Source: Verrucomicrobiota bacterium (GTDB lineage Bacteria; Verrucomicrobiota; Verrucomicrobiia; Limisphaerales; JADLHS01). Taken from it: 42,796 nucleotides of DNA. The translations under genes were made by a program, and so were the position numbers. Below are positions 25,452 through 32,967 of this stretch, piece after piece. The notes beneath the pieces are model-generated. The model saw only the letters and a program-made list of their open reading frames with translations. It searched no databases and was not told where the DNA came from. Position 1 is the first letter of the stretch, and each line of letters starts with the position of its first letter. The stretch lies in assembly GCA_013140495.1 (NCBI GenBank), contig JABFSR010000088.1, positions 1 through 42,796 on the forward strand, given 5' to 3'.

Positions 25452-26729
25452 TCACTTTGCCGTCACAACCACGTAATTCTTTTTCCCCTTCCGCAGCAGG
25501 ATGTGTTTGGTGAAAAGCAGATCGTTCCGTGTCACGGCGCGGGCGGCGCTGGCTTCGCGGACGTTGTTGATGTTCACACCGCCGCCTTCGATGTCTTTTC
25601 GCGCCTGGCCTTTTGAGGGACACAAACCGGCATGCACCAGCAATTCCACCAGCGGGATCCCCGCGCCGTCGAGTCTGGTTATCTCGATTCCCTTGGTCGG
25701 GATTTCACCCGCAATGTCAGCAAAATCATTCGCTGAAATTGTTCCCACACTCCCACCAAAAAGAACATCACTCGACACTTGGGCTTGAACCGTAGCTTGC
25801 TCACCGTGGATCAAATTGGTCACTTCATTCGCAAGTGCTTTGTGTGCCCAACGCGCTCCGGGATTTTCAGCGTGCAGTTTTTCTAGCCTCTCAATTTCAT
25901 CCTTGCGCAGGAACGTGAAGTATTTCAGGTAGCGGATCACGTCGCGGTCATCGGTGTTCACCCAAAACTGGTAGAAGCGATAAACGCTCGTCCGCTTGGG
26001 ATCGAGCCAGATGGCACCGGACACGGACTTGCCAAACTTGGAGCCGTCCGCATTGGTGATGAGCGGCAGTGTAAGCCCGAATACATGGCGGCTGATTTTC
26101 TTGCGCGTGAGTTCGATGCCTGCGGTGATGTTGCCCCATTGATCGCTACCGCCGATCTGGAGTTCGCAGTGGTGGTCGCGGCACAGCACCATGAAATCGA
26201 AAGCCTGGAGCAGCATGTAGCTGAACTCGGTGTAGCTGATGCCAACTTCCCGATCCTCCATGCGGGCGCGGACGGATTCCTTCGCCACCATCTGGTTTAC
26301 GGAAAAATGTTTTCCAATGTCGCGCAGAAAATCGAGAAACGAAACACCTGCCGTCCACGACGCGTTGTCCATGAGCCGCGCGGGATTCTGCTTCGTGTCG
26401 AAGTCCAGCAGCTTCGCAAGCTGAACCTTCACGCTGGCGATGTTGTGATCGAGAATTTCCTTGGTGAGCAACTGCCGTTCGGCGGTCTTGCCGCTGGGAT
26501 CGCCAATGCTGCCGGTAGCGCCGCCCGCCAGCGCGATGGGATGATGGCCGAGCAGTTGAAAGCGTCGCAGAGCGAGCAGCGGAACAAGGTTTCCAACGTG
26601 CAGGCTGTCAGCTGTGGGATCAAAGCCGGCGTAAAGTGTCGTAGGCGCAGCCAGTCGCTTCGTCAGTTCAGTCGTATCTGTGCAATCGGCAATGAGGCCG
26701 CGCCAGATCAATTCTTCCAGAATGCTCAT
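25452..26729 (-). CDS. tyrS: Tyrosyl-tRNA synthetase
   Basis: A class I aminoacyl-tRNA synthetase of 425 aa that charges tRNA-Tyr. The HIGH-type motif is DPTADSLHVGNLVPL (about residues 37-51) and the KMSKS-type motif is GSKFGKSVSGAIW (about 230-242); YAGFDP and LQAFDFMVL with QIGGSDQWGN line the tyrosine pocket as in the bacterial TyrS family. The C-terminal S4-type RNA-binding part (about 355-425) includes LLVHAGLCPSKGQARKDIEGGGVNIN (split). Length is normal. Its last 25 codons are repeated 1 kb downstream beyond a toxin-like cassette, suggesting that its 3' end was an integration target. A repeat (26838) lies in the gap upstream. Confidence 0.96.
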   Translation of the reverse strand: MSILEELIWRGLIADCTDTTELTKRLAAPTTLYAGFDPTADSLHVGNLVPLLALRRFQLLGHHPIALAGGATGSIGDPSGKTAERQLLTKEILDHNIASVKVQLAKLLDFDTKQNPARLMDNASWTAGVSFLDFLRDIGKHFSVNQMVAKESVRARMEDREVGISYTEFSYMLLQAFDFMVLCRDHHCELQIGGSDQWGNITAGIELTRKKISRHVFGLTLPLITNADGSKFGKSVSGAIWLDPKRTSVYRFYQFWVNTDDRDVIRYLKYFTFLRKDEIERLEKLHAENPGARWAHKALANEVTNLIHGEQATVQAQVSSDVLFGGSVGTISANDFADIAGEIPTKGIEITRLDGAGIPLVELLVHAGLCPSKGQARKDIEGGGVNINNVREASAARAVTRNDLLFTKHILLRKGKKNYVVVTAK

Positions 26730-26837
26730 CTCGGCGCAGGGTAAATTGCCGCAGCGCGATTGCCAACACCGACTTTGTCAGGTTCGCGTGTTGGGGTGTG
26801 ATTAAAGTCGGGTGAAGGCAGAGTTGGCGTTGAAGCT

Positions 26838-26955
26838 GTGGCGGAGTGCGCCCGTCCCCGGGCGCAGCAAGGTCCGTATGCTTGACAGTGTTGAGGATTC
26901 CAGCGGCTTGATTATGCTCGACCGAGCTGTGGCCGGGGACGGCCACACTCCGCGC
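26838..26955. repeat. Inverted repeat, same family as the core of 23628-23820
   Basis: GTGGCGGAGTGCGCCCGTCC and CCGGGCGCAGC form the left part; the right part reads GAGCTGTGGCCGGGGACGG and CCACACTCCGC. The middle (TATGCTTGACAGTGTTGAGG) matches, with changes, the middle of the other copy (CATGTCAGACGTGTTAGAAA). It lies in the tyrS-queD gap (26730-26972), which otherwise shows nothing. Confidence 0.75.
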
Positions 26956-26972
26956 GTTGTCGGGTTGAATCT

Positions 26973-27335
26973 CTACCCACCACGATAAACCGCGCGTGCG
27001 GTACATGTCTCGGCCACCACCACCTCCGTCAGCAAGGGCAGGCGCGGTTTGAGGCGCTTCCATATCCACACGGCGACTTCCTCGCTTGTGGGATTTTCCA
27101 GGCCGGCGATTTTGTTCAGGTAATTATGATCAAGCTTTTCCCAGAGCGGCTTGAATGCCCTTGTGATGTCTGCGTAATCCATCACCCAGCCAAGTTTCTT
27201 ATCGCACTCTCCTGTTACGACGATCTCCACCTTGAAGCTGTGCCCGTGAAGCCGCCGGCATTTGTGAGCCTTCGGCAAACGCGGCAGCAGATGCGCCGCC
27301 TCAAATTGATATGTTTTCCTGAGTTCCATTTTCAT
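26973..27335 (-). CDS. queD: 6-carboxy-tetrahydropterin synthase (QueD/PTPS family)
   Basis: A 120-aa enzyme of the queuosine pathway that converts dihydroneopterin triphosphate to 6-carboxytetrahydropterin. The zinc-binding histidines are in FEAAHLLPRL (first) and CRRLHGHSFKVEI (second and third). The catalytic set includes the cysteine of HKCRRLHG, WVMDYADI with aspartate, DHNYLN with histidine, and TSEEVAVWIWKRL, then the glutamate of VVVAETCTARAVY. The start is put at ATG 27335 (MKMELRKTYQF); the longer frame to 27383 would translate a repeat. No other queuosine gene is in the window. Confidence 0.93.
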   Translation of the reverse strand: MKMELRKTYQFEAAHLLPRLPKAHKCRRLHGHSFKVEIVVTGECDKKLGWVMDYADITRAFKPLWEKLDHNYLNKIAGLENPTSEEVAVWIWKRLKPRLPLLTEVVVAETCTARAVYRGG

Positions 27336-27350
27336 AAATTGAGTTGGTTC

Positions 27351-27424
27351 GTAGTCAGTGGTCAGTAGCACCAGCAGTCGCATATTCCACCCTACTACTG
27401 ACTACGAACTACTGACCACTGACT
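27351..27424. repeat. GTAGTCAGTGGTCAGTA inverted repeat
   Basis: The left arm 27351-27367 (GTAGTCAGTGGTCAGTA) and right arm 27408-27424 (TACTGACCACTGACTA) pair nearly perfectly; CTACTACTGACTACGA between them is a further partial copy. The same GTCAGT/ACTGAC words fill the insert at 36165 in mfd. It sits in the gap between the luxC-like gene and queD and may fold in the transcript. Confidence 0.8.
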
Positions 27425-27435
27425 AGCCACTGACT

Positions 27436-28797
27436 TCATTGTTCAAAATCCGTCCAAGTCACCAGATCACCCAGCGCGGGTCGTCCATCGTGCCGCCATG
27501 AGAGTGGTGGAAGTTGCATCTGGCCCAACGGACATATCCGTGTTGCGCCCCAACGCGCAAATTGCGCCCCTATTTCCGGGGCGCGATGCTCAGGCGCGGC
27601 CAAGCCTACCGTGGAAACCTTGCCGCGAACGTCGTCCGCACCGACCAACACGTCTGCAACATCGCGTGCGGGTTTTACATAAATGAACCTGTGAAGGCAG
27701 GACACTTGGAATTTTGTGTCGGCTTCGCAAACCACCGTCCACGCCGTGGACTCCTTGCTTTGCCACACGTGGGTTTCCTGTGAATGCGAGGCGCGTATTT
27801 CGTAGATCGCCCGGCGCGATGCAATGGTGGCGGCCCTTTCCACTGGCACCATCCCGCGCGGTTCGGCTGCCTCGCGGCGTGCCAGTTCATCGGCAAGTTG
27901 TTCCGCAAATTGCACGGGGGAAACTGCGCCGCCGCTTTGAACATAGATGACGTGTGGCGACAGGCAGCCGAGTTGATCCCACGCCACAACATCCTCGACG
28001 GTGCGCGCAATGACCTTTTTCGTGTTGAATGCTGTCAGAACATCCGATGTCACGTAGCCGAAACTGACGCGGTGGCCGTAGCTCAGGAAGCGGGTTCCTG
28101 GCAGCAATTGTTTCTGGATCGCCGCCAGCGTTTCATCGTTGCCAGTGGCTGTGACACAATCCGCCTCGCCAAAAAGTGCATCCTCGAGAGTCGCATTTCC
28201 CCCGCGCCAGCCGACGATTTCCAGGCACGCACCGAGCTTATGGTCGGCGGCGTAGATTGAATGAGCGAAGAGCCTTGGCAGGACCACTGCGCCGCTCGCA
28301 CATTTCACGAACTGTGCTGAACGCGTCAGCAATCCGAACACGATGCTTGTCAGTGTTGGATTCGGTATGTTGCCTGCCGCGATGTGGACGAGAAACTCCG
28401 GCCCTGTGACAATGCCCGCCCTTCCTCCCGCCAGCTCGGCGCCGGTGGAAACCATCTCATCCAGCCGGCGCACGTTGCCGAATTCCTGTTCAAGCAGTGC
28501 TTGAAAGTTTTCCTGGGTCAGTTGCGAAAAGAACCCATCCAGACCGCGCTGGATGGTTGCGCGGCTGAAACCAAGCTCCTTCGGTCCCAGTTCAAGCGCC
28601 CGCTGGCGAAATGGATCATCCGCCCTCAGCCAGGCCTCGGCCACCTCACACAACACCGCCACGATTTGCTCCGTCGTTCGGCCGGCGAGATAGCTCGCGC
28701 GGTTGTGTTTGAGGGCGGCACAGGCCTCGGCGATCAATGTTGGCGTGATCGCGGCTTCGGGCGGCAGGTCGGCGAGAAAATAATCTGGCAGGTTCAC
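27436..28797 (-). CDS. Acyl-CoA reductase, LuxC family
   Basis: A 453-aa protein of the LuxC family (PF05893), which reduces acyl groups handed over on a cysteine to fatty aldehydes with NADPH. The catalytic cysteine fits VVAWDQLGCLSPHVIYV (about residue 290). HIAAGNIPNPTLTSIVFGLL (about 135-154) and KCASGAVVLPRLF mark the aldehyde-dehydrogenase-like core. The start is GTG 28797, overlapping the MFS stop by four bases (GTGA), so translation is coupled. With the MFS gene and luxE-like gene upstream it forms a three-gene unit on the minus strand. No luciferase (luxA/luxB) gene is near, so the aldehyde is likely used for another purpose. The last residues LPPLSWRHDGRPALGDLVTW resemble family ends. 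Confidence 0.85.
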   Translation of the reverse strand: MNLPDYFLADLPPEAAITPTLIAEACAALKHNRASYLAGRTTEQIVAVLCEVAEAWLRADDPFRQRALELGPKELGFSRATIQRGLDGFFSQLTQENFQALLEQEFGNVRRLDEMVSTGAELAGGRAGIVTGPEFLVHIAAGNIPNPTLTSIVFGLLTRSAQFVKCASGAVVLPRLFAHSIYAADHKLGACLEIVGWRGGNATLEDALFGEADCVTATGNDETLAAIQKQLLPGTRFLSYGHRVSFGYVTSDVLTAFNTKKVIARTVEDVVAWDQLGCLSPHVIYVQSGGAVSPVQFAEQLADELARREAAEPRGMVPVERAATIASRRAIYEIRASHSQETHVWQSKESTAWTVVCEADTKFQVSCLHRFIYVKPARDVADVLVGADDVRGKVSTVGLAAPEHRAPEIGAQFARWGATRICPLGQMQLPPLSWRHDGRPALGDLVTWTDFEQ

Positions 28798-30044
28798 GAT
28801 GCGTCACCTTTCACAGCAATTTGCTCCCTTGTGCGAACTGCGCCGAGGCAGCGAAGGCCGAAAACCGACAGCACGATCATCAAGCCGAGCACAGCGTAGA
28901 TCCAAAAATAGTTTCGCGAGTGATTCGCGCCTTCGCCCATGCCGCGCACGAGCTCGCCAACGATCCAATGCGAGGCATTGCCAATGAATCCTCCGACAGT
29001 GATAAAAAGCCCGAACACACGACCTCGCACCGCATCAGGCACAGATTGCATCAACTCAGCCTCCACAATGGGATAGCTCGACATGAAGAAGAAGCCGTAA
29101 ACCAGAAACACCGGGATGACCCAGCCCGACGGCACGTGCGGAAAAATCACAACCAGCACCGCTGCGGTCAACAGCACGAACGCCGCCCAGCGCTTGCGGC
29201 CGCCATCGCTGAGGTGGCCGAACAGGGGATTGCTCACCGCGCTTGGCAGAAAAATCCAGCTTAGGGCCAGGCCGGCGTCTCTGGTGTCGTAATTGTGGGC
29301 GTGTTGAAGGAACAGTGAACCAAGGCTGCCCATGCTGGACCCGGCAAAATCCCGCAGGCTGAAGGCAAACGCTGCAACAAAGAACAACATCCAGAGCGCA
29401 GGAGTCGGAAACATTTTGACCCGCGAAGCAATCACACGCTCGGCTGCGGGTGCGGGTTTGTCCTCGTCAGCAAGGAGCATGAACACGATGGCTGCGATCA
29501 ATCCGAGCACGCCAAACTCCATGACCGGCCTTCTCCACGCGGCGTCGCCGAGCGCCGGTGCGAGTTGCATGGCTCTCCAGCCGGCATAGACGGGGCCTGC
29601 AAAAAAACCGACGCTCGCACCAATGCCAGTGAGGCCAAGCGCCTTTCCTGTTCCCACGGGAAACATCCGTGCGATCATGGCCGTCGCCGCCGGATGGTAG
29701 AAGCTACCGCCAAACCCTGAGACAGCCACCGCTACGAGCGCCCAGCCGAAGTTCGGTGCAAAGGCGAGTGCGACGTAGCCCAGCGCGTTGATAAACAATC
29801 CCAAGCCGAGAAGCTTTTTTCGGCTGACGCGATCTGCGAGCACACCCATCCAGTACGCCGGAATGAAATTTCCCGCCATCATCACCGTGACCAATGCCGT
29901 CGCCTGTCCAACGCTCTTGAATCCGAAATCGCGCTGGATGAGCAGATACAACGGCATGAGTGCGACGTGATACGCGTGTGTGAACGCGTGCAACACGCCA
30001 ACAAGCCAGAGCGTGCGGGTTTTATGTGAGGCGTCGGCAGTCAT
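28794..30044 (-). CDS. Major facilitator superfamily transporter
   Basis: A 416-aa inner-membrane protein with about 12 hydrophobic segments in two halves of six. The MFS-type signature between helices 2 and 3 is WMGVLADRVSRKKLLGLGLF (about residues 61-80), repeated as FGHLSDGGRKRWAAFVLL in the second half (about 270-287). Substrate cannot be told. It is 36 bases after the luxE-like gene and overlaps the luxC-like gene by four bases, so it likely exports a product or imports a precursor of the acyl-reduction pathway; this is inference from position. Confidence 0.87.
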   Translation of the reverse strand: MTADASHKTRTLWLVGVLHAFTHAYHVALMPLYLLIQRDFGFKSVGQATALVTVMMAGNFIPAYWMGVLADRVSRKKLLGLGLFINALGYVALAFAPNFGWALVAVAVSGFGGSFYHPAATAMIARMFPVGTGKALGLTGIGASVGFFAGPVYAGWRAMQLAPALGDAAWRRPVMEFGVLGLIAAIVFMLLADEDKPAPAAERVIASRVKMFPTPALWMLFFVAAFAFSLRDFAGSSMGSLGSLFLQHAHNYDTRDAGLALSWIFLPSAVSNPLFGHLSDGGRKRWAAFVLLTAAVLVVIFPHVPSGWVIPVFLVYGFFFMSSYPIVEAELMQSVPDAVRGRVFGLFITVGGFIGNASHWIVGELVRGMGEGANHSRNYFWIYAVLGLMIVLSVFGLRCLGAVRTREQIAVKGDAS

Positions 30045-30080
30045 TTAGTCTGTGGTGGTGGGCAGGTTCATAGATCGAAA

Positions 30081-31256
30081 TTAATTCGCCATCAACGAGC
30101 AGCCGCGCGGCTCGGCTGCCACATCGCGGCCAAGCAATTCAAAACCATCGCTACGCCGCACAGCGAGATCCTCGGTTTGAATGGCCAGAACTGAAAACAC
30201 GTTCGCCAGATCAAACACGCGGAGCAATCCGGTTTCACCGTCAGCAACTTCGCGGCCTGTCTCGGGCGAGATGATTTGTGCTCGTGCCCAGGGAGGGAGT
30301 TGGAATGCTCGTGGTGCGTGGTGCGTGGTGCGTGACATTTCTCCTGATACCTGACACCTAGCGCCTGTCACCTGCTCATACGCCTGTGAACTGAGTTCGC
30401 TCATTCCGTATTCGCACACAATATGGGAGCGGGGAACACCGAGATGCTTTGTGATCAGCGAATGCAACTCCGCCTTGGGCATTGTTCGTGAGCGGCCCTT
30501 GTATCCACCCGTTTCCATCACGAGCGATCCCGCCTGGAGCTGAAGCCGGAGGTTGCTTGCTCTCATGTGATCCAGCAAATGCACGAAGGAGAAGGCTGTT
30601 CCAAGGATCAGTTCGGGCTTCAGGGTTGCGAACGCTGGATCGCTTGCTAGCTGTCGCATCACACCATCGAAATCGAGAGTCCATCCACTGTTGGATTCAT
30701 CACGTCCGAGGAATACGGCTTCGCTTTCGCCTAGTTTGCGGCGCACCACATCGAACATGTGAACGAGAGACGAATGCGGGGACTGGGCTGGCGGAGGTGT
30801 CAGGCACAGCATGCGCAAACCGTGTACGGCAGCGCCGATCTGCTTTTCAAACCACGGCCAGAGCGACGCCTCATAAACTGAAAGCGATTCCTCGTTGTGA
30901 AAATGGCGGCTGGGTCGTTGCTTCATCGTTCCGCTGGAGTGGAAGACGTGCGTTCGCTGCTCCGGATGAAGACAGCTTAACTCGAGTTCCTTAAACGCTG
31001 CGGTGGGTGCGGTGGGGATGTGTTTCCAGTGCGCGACGTCGTCCGGGCGGACGCCCCGCGAGATGCAGATATTCCGATACGCGTGATTGCTCTCGAACTG
31101 AAGCGTGAAAAGCATGAGCGCAAGGCCATTGAATTCGGCGTCGGCGTGTTCCTGCCAGCCGAGATTCTGGTGGTTGTCGCCCGAAGCAAAATCTCCGGCG
31201 CACAATTCAATGTGATCGCGCATCCGGGCGGCGAAAATGGAAAGCTGTGGTGTCAT
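30081..31256 (-). CDS. LuxE-like acyl-protein synthetase
   Basis: A 391-aa protein of the LuxE/acyl-protein synthetase family (PF04443), which activates a fatty acid with ATP and passes it to a reductase such as LuxC. The nucleotide-binding motif is HVFHSSGTMKQRPSRHF (about 100-116), and CEYGMSELSSQAYEQ (about 274-288) is a core motif of acyl-adenylating enzymes. ATG 31256 is used; an ATG 75 bases upstream is possible. An in-frame insert at residues about 294-317 derives from a short palindrome (30306-30375). The gene leads the luxE-MFS-luxC unit and follows rhaA by 102 bases. Confidence 0.8.
   Translation of the reverse strand: MTPQLSIFAARMRDHIELCAGDFASGDNHQNLGWQEHADAEFNGLALMLFTLQFESNHAYRNICISRGVRPDDVAHWKHIPTAPTAAFKELELSCLHPEQRTHVFHSSGTMKQRPSRHFHNEESLSVYEASLWPWFEKQIGAAVHGLRMLCLTPPPAQSPHSSLVHMFDVVRRKLGESEAVFLGRDESNSGWTLDFDGVMRQLASDPAFATLKPELILGTAFSFVHLLDHMRASNLRLQLQAGSLVMETGGYKGRSRTMPKAELHSLITKHLGVPRSHIVCEYGMSELSSQAYEQVTGARCQVSGEMSRTTHHAPRAFQLPPWARAQIISPETGREVADGETGLLRVFDLANVFSVLAIQTEDLAVRRSDGFELLGRDVAAEPRGCSLMAN
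30306..30375. repeat. GTGCGTGGTGCGTGG / GGTGTCAGGTATCAGG repeat inside the luxE-like gene
   Basis: Tandem copies of GTGGTGC(GT) (30309-30334) are followed by a stretch of CCTGATACCTGACACC and GCGCCTGTCACCTG. It belongs with the mfd insert at 33793, which has the inverse words (GGTGTCAAGTG, CCTGACACCTG). The luxE-like protein reads it in frame as GARCQVSGEMSRTTHHAPRA. Confidence 0.75.
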
Positions 31257-31358
31257 CGCGGTTTTTATTTGCAGGCTGGTTTTCCGCAACAGCCTGAGTT
31301 GGGATTGTAGCTGGCGAGCGGAATGGCGCAAGAACGCTGTTTCAGGCGTGCAAGCCCG

Positions 31359-32639
31359 TTAGCTTGGCAAAGCCGAGCGCGTATTCAAAGCACGCTTCTC
31401 GTAGCTCTTTACTTCGGCGAGCCATGTCTCGCCCACGGGCACGCCTTGCTTGAGGCAGTGGTAATCCCAGACCGCTCCAAACGGCAGCGTCTTGGCTTCT
31501 TCCATCAGCGCAAGGCGCGAGGTGTAATCGCCTTCGCGTTCGAGTTGCTTGTAGGTTTTGTGCGGTTCGAGCATTGCGATGCACAGCGCGCGAATCATGT
31601 TGCGCGTGCCGATGACCCATGCGGCGATTCGATTGATGCTCGCGTCAAAGAAATCCAGTCCGATGTGCGTGCGGCCCAGGTAATCACCTCGCACCAGTTC
31701 CTGTGCAATGGCGTGCAACTCGTCCGTTAACGTGACAACATGATCGCTGTCCCAACGGACACCGCGACTCACGTGCAGCAGAATCTCAGGCACGAAGCAA
31801 AGCACCGAGGAAATTTTGTCCGCCATGTTTTCGGTCGGGTGATAATGCCCGGCGTCGAGGCAGACCAGCGTTTGATTCTTCACCGCGTAGCCGAGATAGA
31901 ACTCGTGCATGCCCACGGTGTAACTTTCAGCGCCGATGCCGAAGAGCTTGCCTTCGACCGCGTCAAGATTGTGCTTCGGATTCAGCTTCTTCTGGAAAAT
32001 GGCGTTGAGAGATTCTTCAAGGCGTTCACGCGGGCCGCGTCGGTCTGCGGGCGTATCTTTCATGCCGTCGGGGATCCACACGTTCGTAACGGTGGGCGAT
32101 CCGAGAGCGCGTCCCATTGCAGCACCGATCTGCCGGCTGGCCTGGCAATGCTCGACCCAGAACTGGCGGATGCCCTTGTCGCGATGCGATAGCGTGAAGC
32201 CGTCCGCAGATTTGGGATGTGAGAAGCAGGTCGGGTTGAAATCCAATCCAATGCCGAGCGACCTGGCCCATTCGATCCAGTTCTTGAAATGCTTCGGTTC
32301 GATTTCGTTGCGATCCACCTTCCTGCCGCCAAACTCGCCGTAACAAGCGTGCAGGTTGAAGCGATGTCTGCCGGGGATCAAAGAGAGCGCCTTCGCTGCG
32401 TCAGCGCGGAGTTCGTCCGGCGTGCGGGCCTTGCCGGGATAATTACCCGTGGACACAATGCCGCCGGTCAGAGCGCCGCCATGATTTTCGAAGCCGCCCA
32501 CGTCATCGCCCTGCCAGCAGTGCAATGAAACAGGCACTCTGGCCAGTTGCTTGAGGACGGTGTCGGTATTGACTCCGAGGGCGGCATAGCGTTCGCGAGC
32601 CAGTTTGTAGGATTGTTGAACAGCTTTGGAATTGCTCAC
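31359..32639 (-). CDS. rhaA: L-rhamnose isomerase
   Basis: A 426-aa cytoplasmic enzyme that turns L-rhamnose into L-rhamnulose, the first step of rhamnose breakdown. Identity is clear from [24 protein letters not shown], and the metal-binding blocks [15 protein letters not shown] and [16 protein letters not shown], in the usual order. The start is set at GTG 32639 ([18 protein letters not shown]), which matches the known N-terminus of the family; the longer frame to 32708 would translate a direct repeat (AAAATCCGAA twice at 32666-32690). No rhaB, rhaD or rhamnose regulator is in the window, so the pathway is completed elsewhere. Confidence 0.95.
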   Translation of the reverse strand: MSNSKAVQQSYKLARERYAALGVNTDTVLKQLARVPVSLHCWQGDDVGGFENHGGALTGGIVSTGNYPGKARTPDELRADAAKALSLIPGRHRFNLHACYGEFGGRKVDRNEIEPKHFKNWIEWARSLGIGLDFNPTCFSHPKSADGFTLSHRDKGIRQFWVEHCQASRQIGAAMGRALGSPTVTNVWIPDGMKDTPADRRGPRERLEESLNAIFQKKLNPKHNLDAVEGKLFGIGAESYTVGMHEFYLGYAVKNQTLVCLDAGHYHPTENMADKISSVLCFVPEILLHVSRGVRWDSDHVVTLTDELHAIAQELVRGDYLGRTHIGLDFFDASINRIAAWVIGTRNMIRALCIAMLEPHKTYKQLEREGDYTSRLALMEEAKTLPFGAVWDYHCLKQGVPVGETWLAEVKSYEKRALNTRSALPS

Positions 32640-32748
32640 GCCCGAAAGGCTAGCGTGATGAACACAAAATCCGAAGTTCAAAATCCGAAACATCTTCTTA
32701 CGCCCCACGAAACACGGTGCTCACTGGAAGTGTCGGTCAACGCAGCAA

Positions 32749-32922
32749 CGTAGCTGTGGGCGTCCCGCCTGACGTAGAGGGTGCGCGTCCCGCCACCCGG
32801 AACTGGCGCACGAGCTTGTGGTGCGGCTCACGGAAAGGATTGAGCGCGCTGGATGTGGGTGAAGTTTTTTCCGCCGGGCTGGAAGCCACGGCTCTACGGC
32901 AGGCGGGACGCCCGCCGCTACG
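32749..32922. repeat. Palindromic element, family 1, copy E (upstream of mfd)
   Basis: The left arm (32749-32802) is GTAGCTGTGGGCGTCCCGCC and then ACGTAGAGGGTGCGCG. The right arm (32861-32922) is GAAGTTTTTTCCGCCGGGCT, then the inverse CTCTACGGCAGGCGGGACG and CCCGCCGCTAC. It fills the 328-base gap between the divergent rhaA and mfd genes and ends 46 bases before the mfd start, so the ordinary mfd promoter must lie within or just after it. It is most like copy C. A direct repeat of AAAATCCGAA (32666-32690) also lies in the gap. Confidence 0.85.
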
Positions 32923-32967
32923 CCGCACGCTTGACCTCGGTCCCAAGCCCTGCAACTGTCCAAGCGC

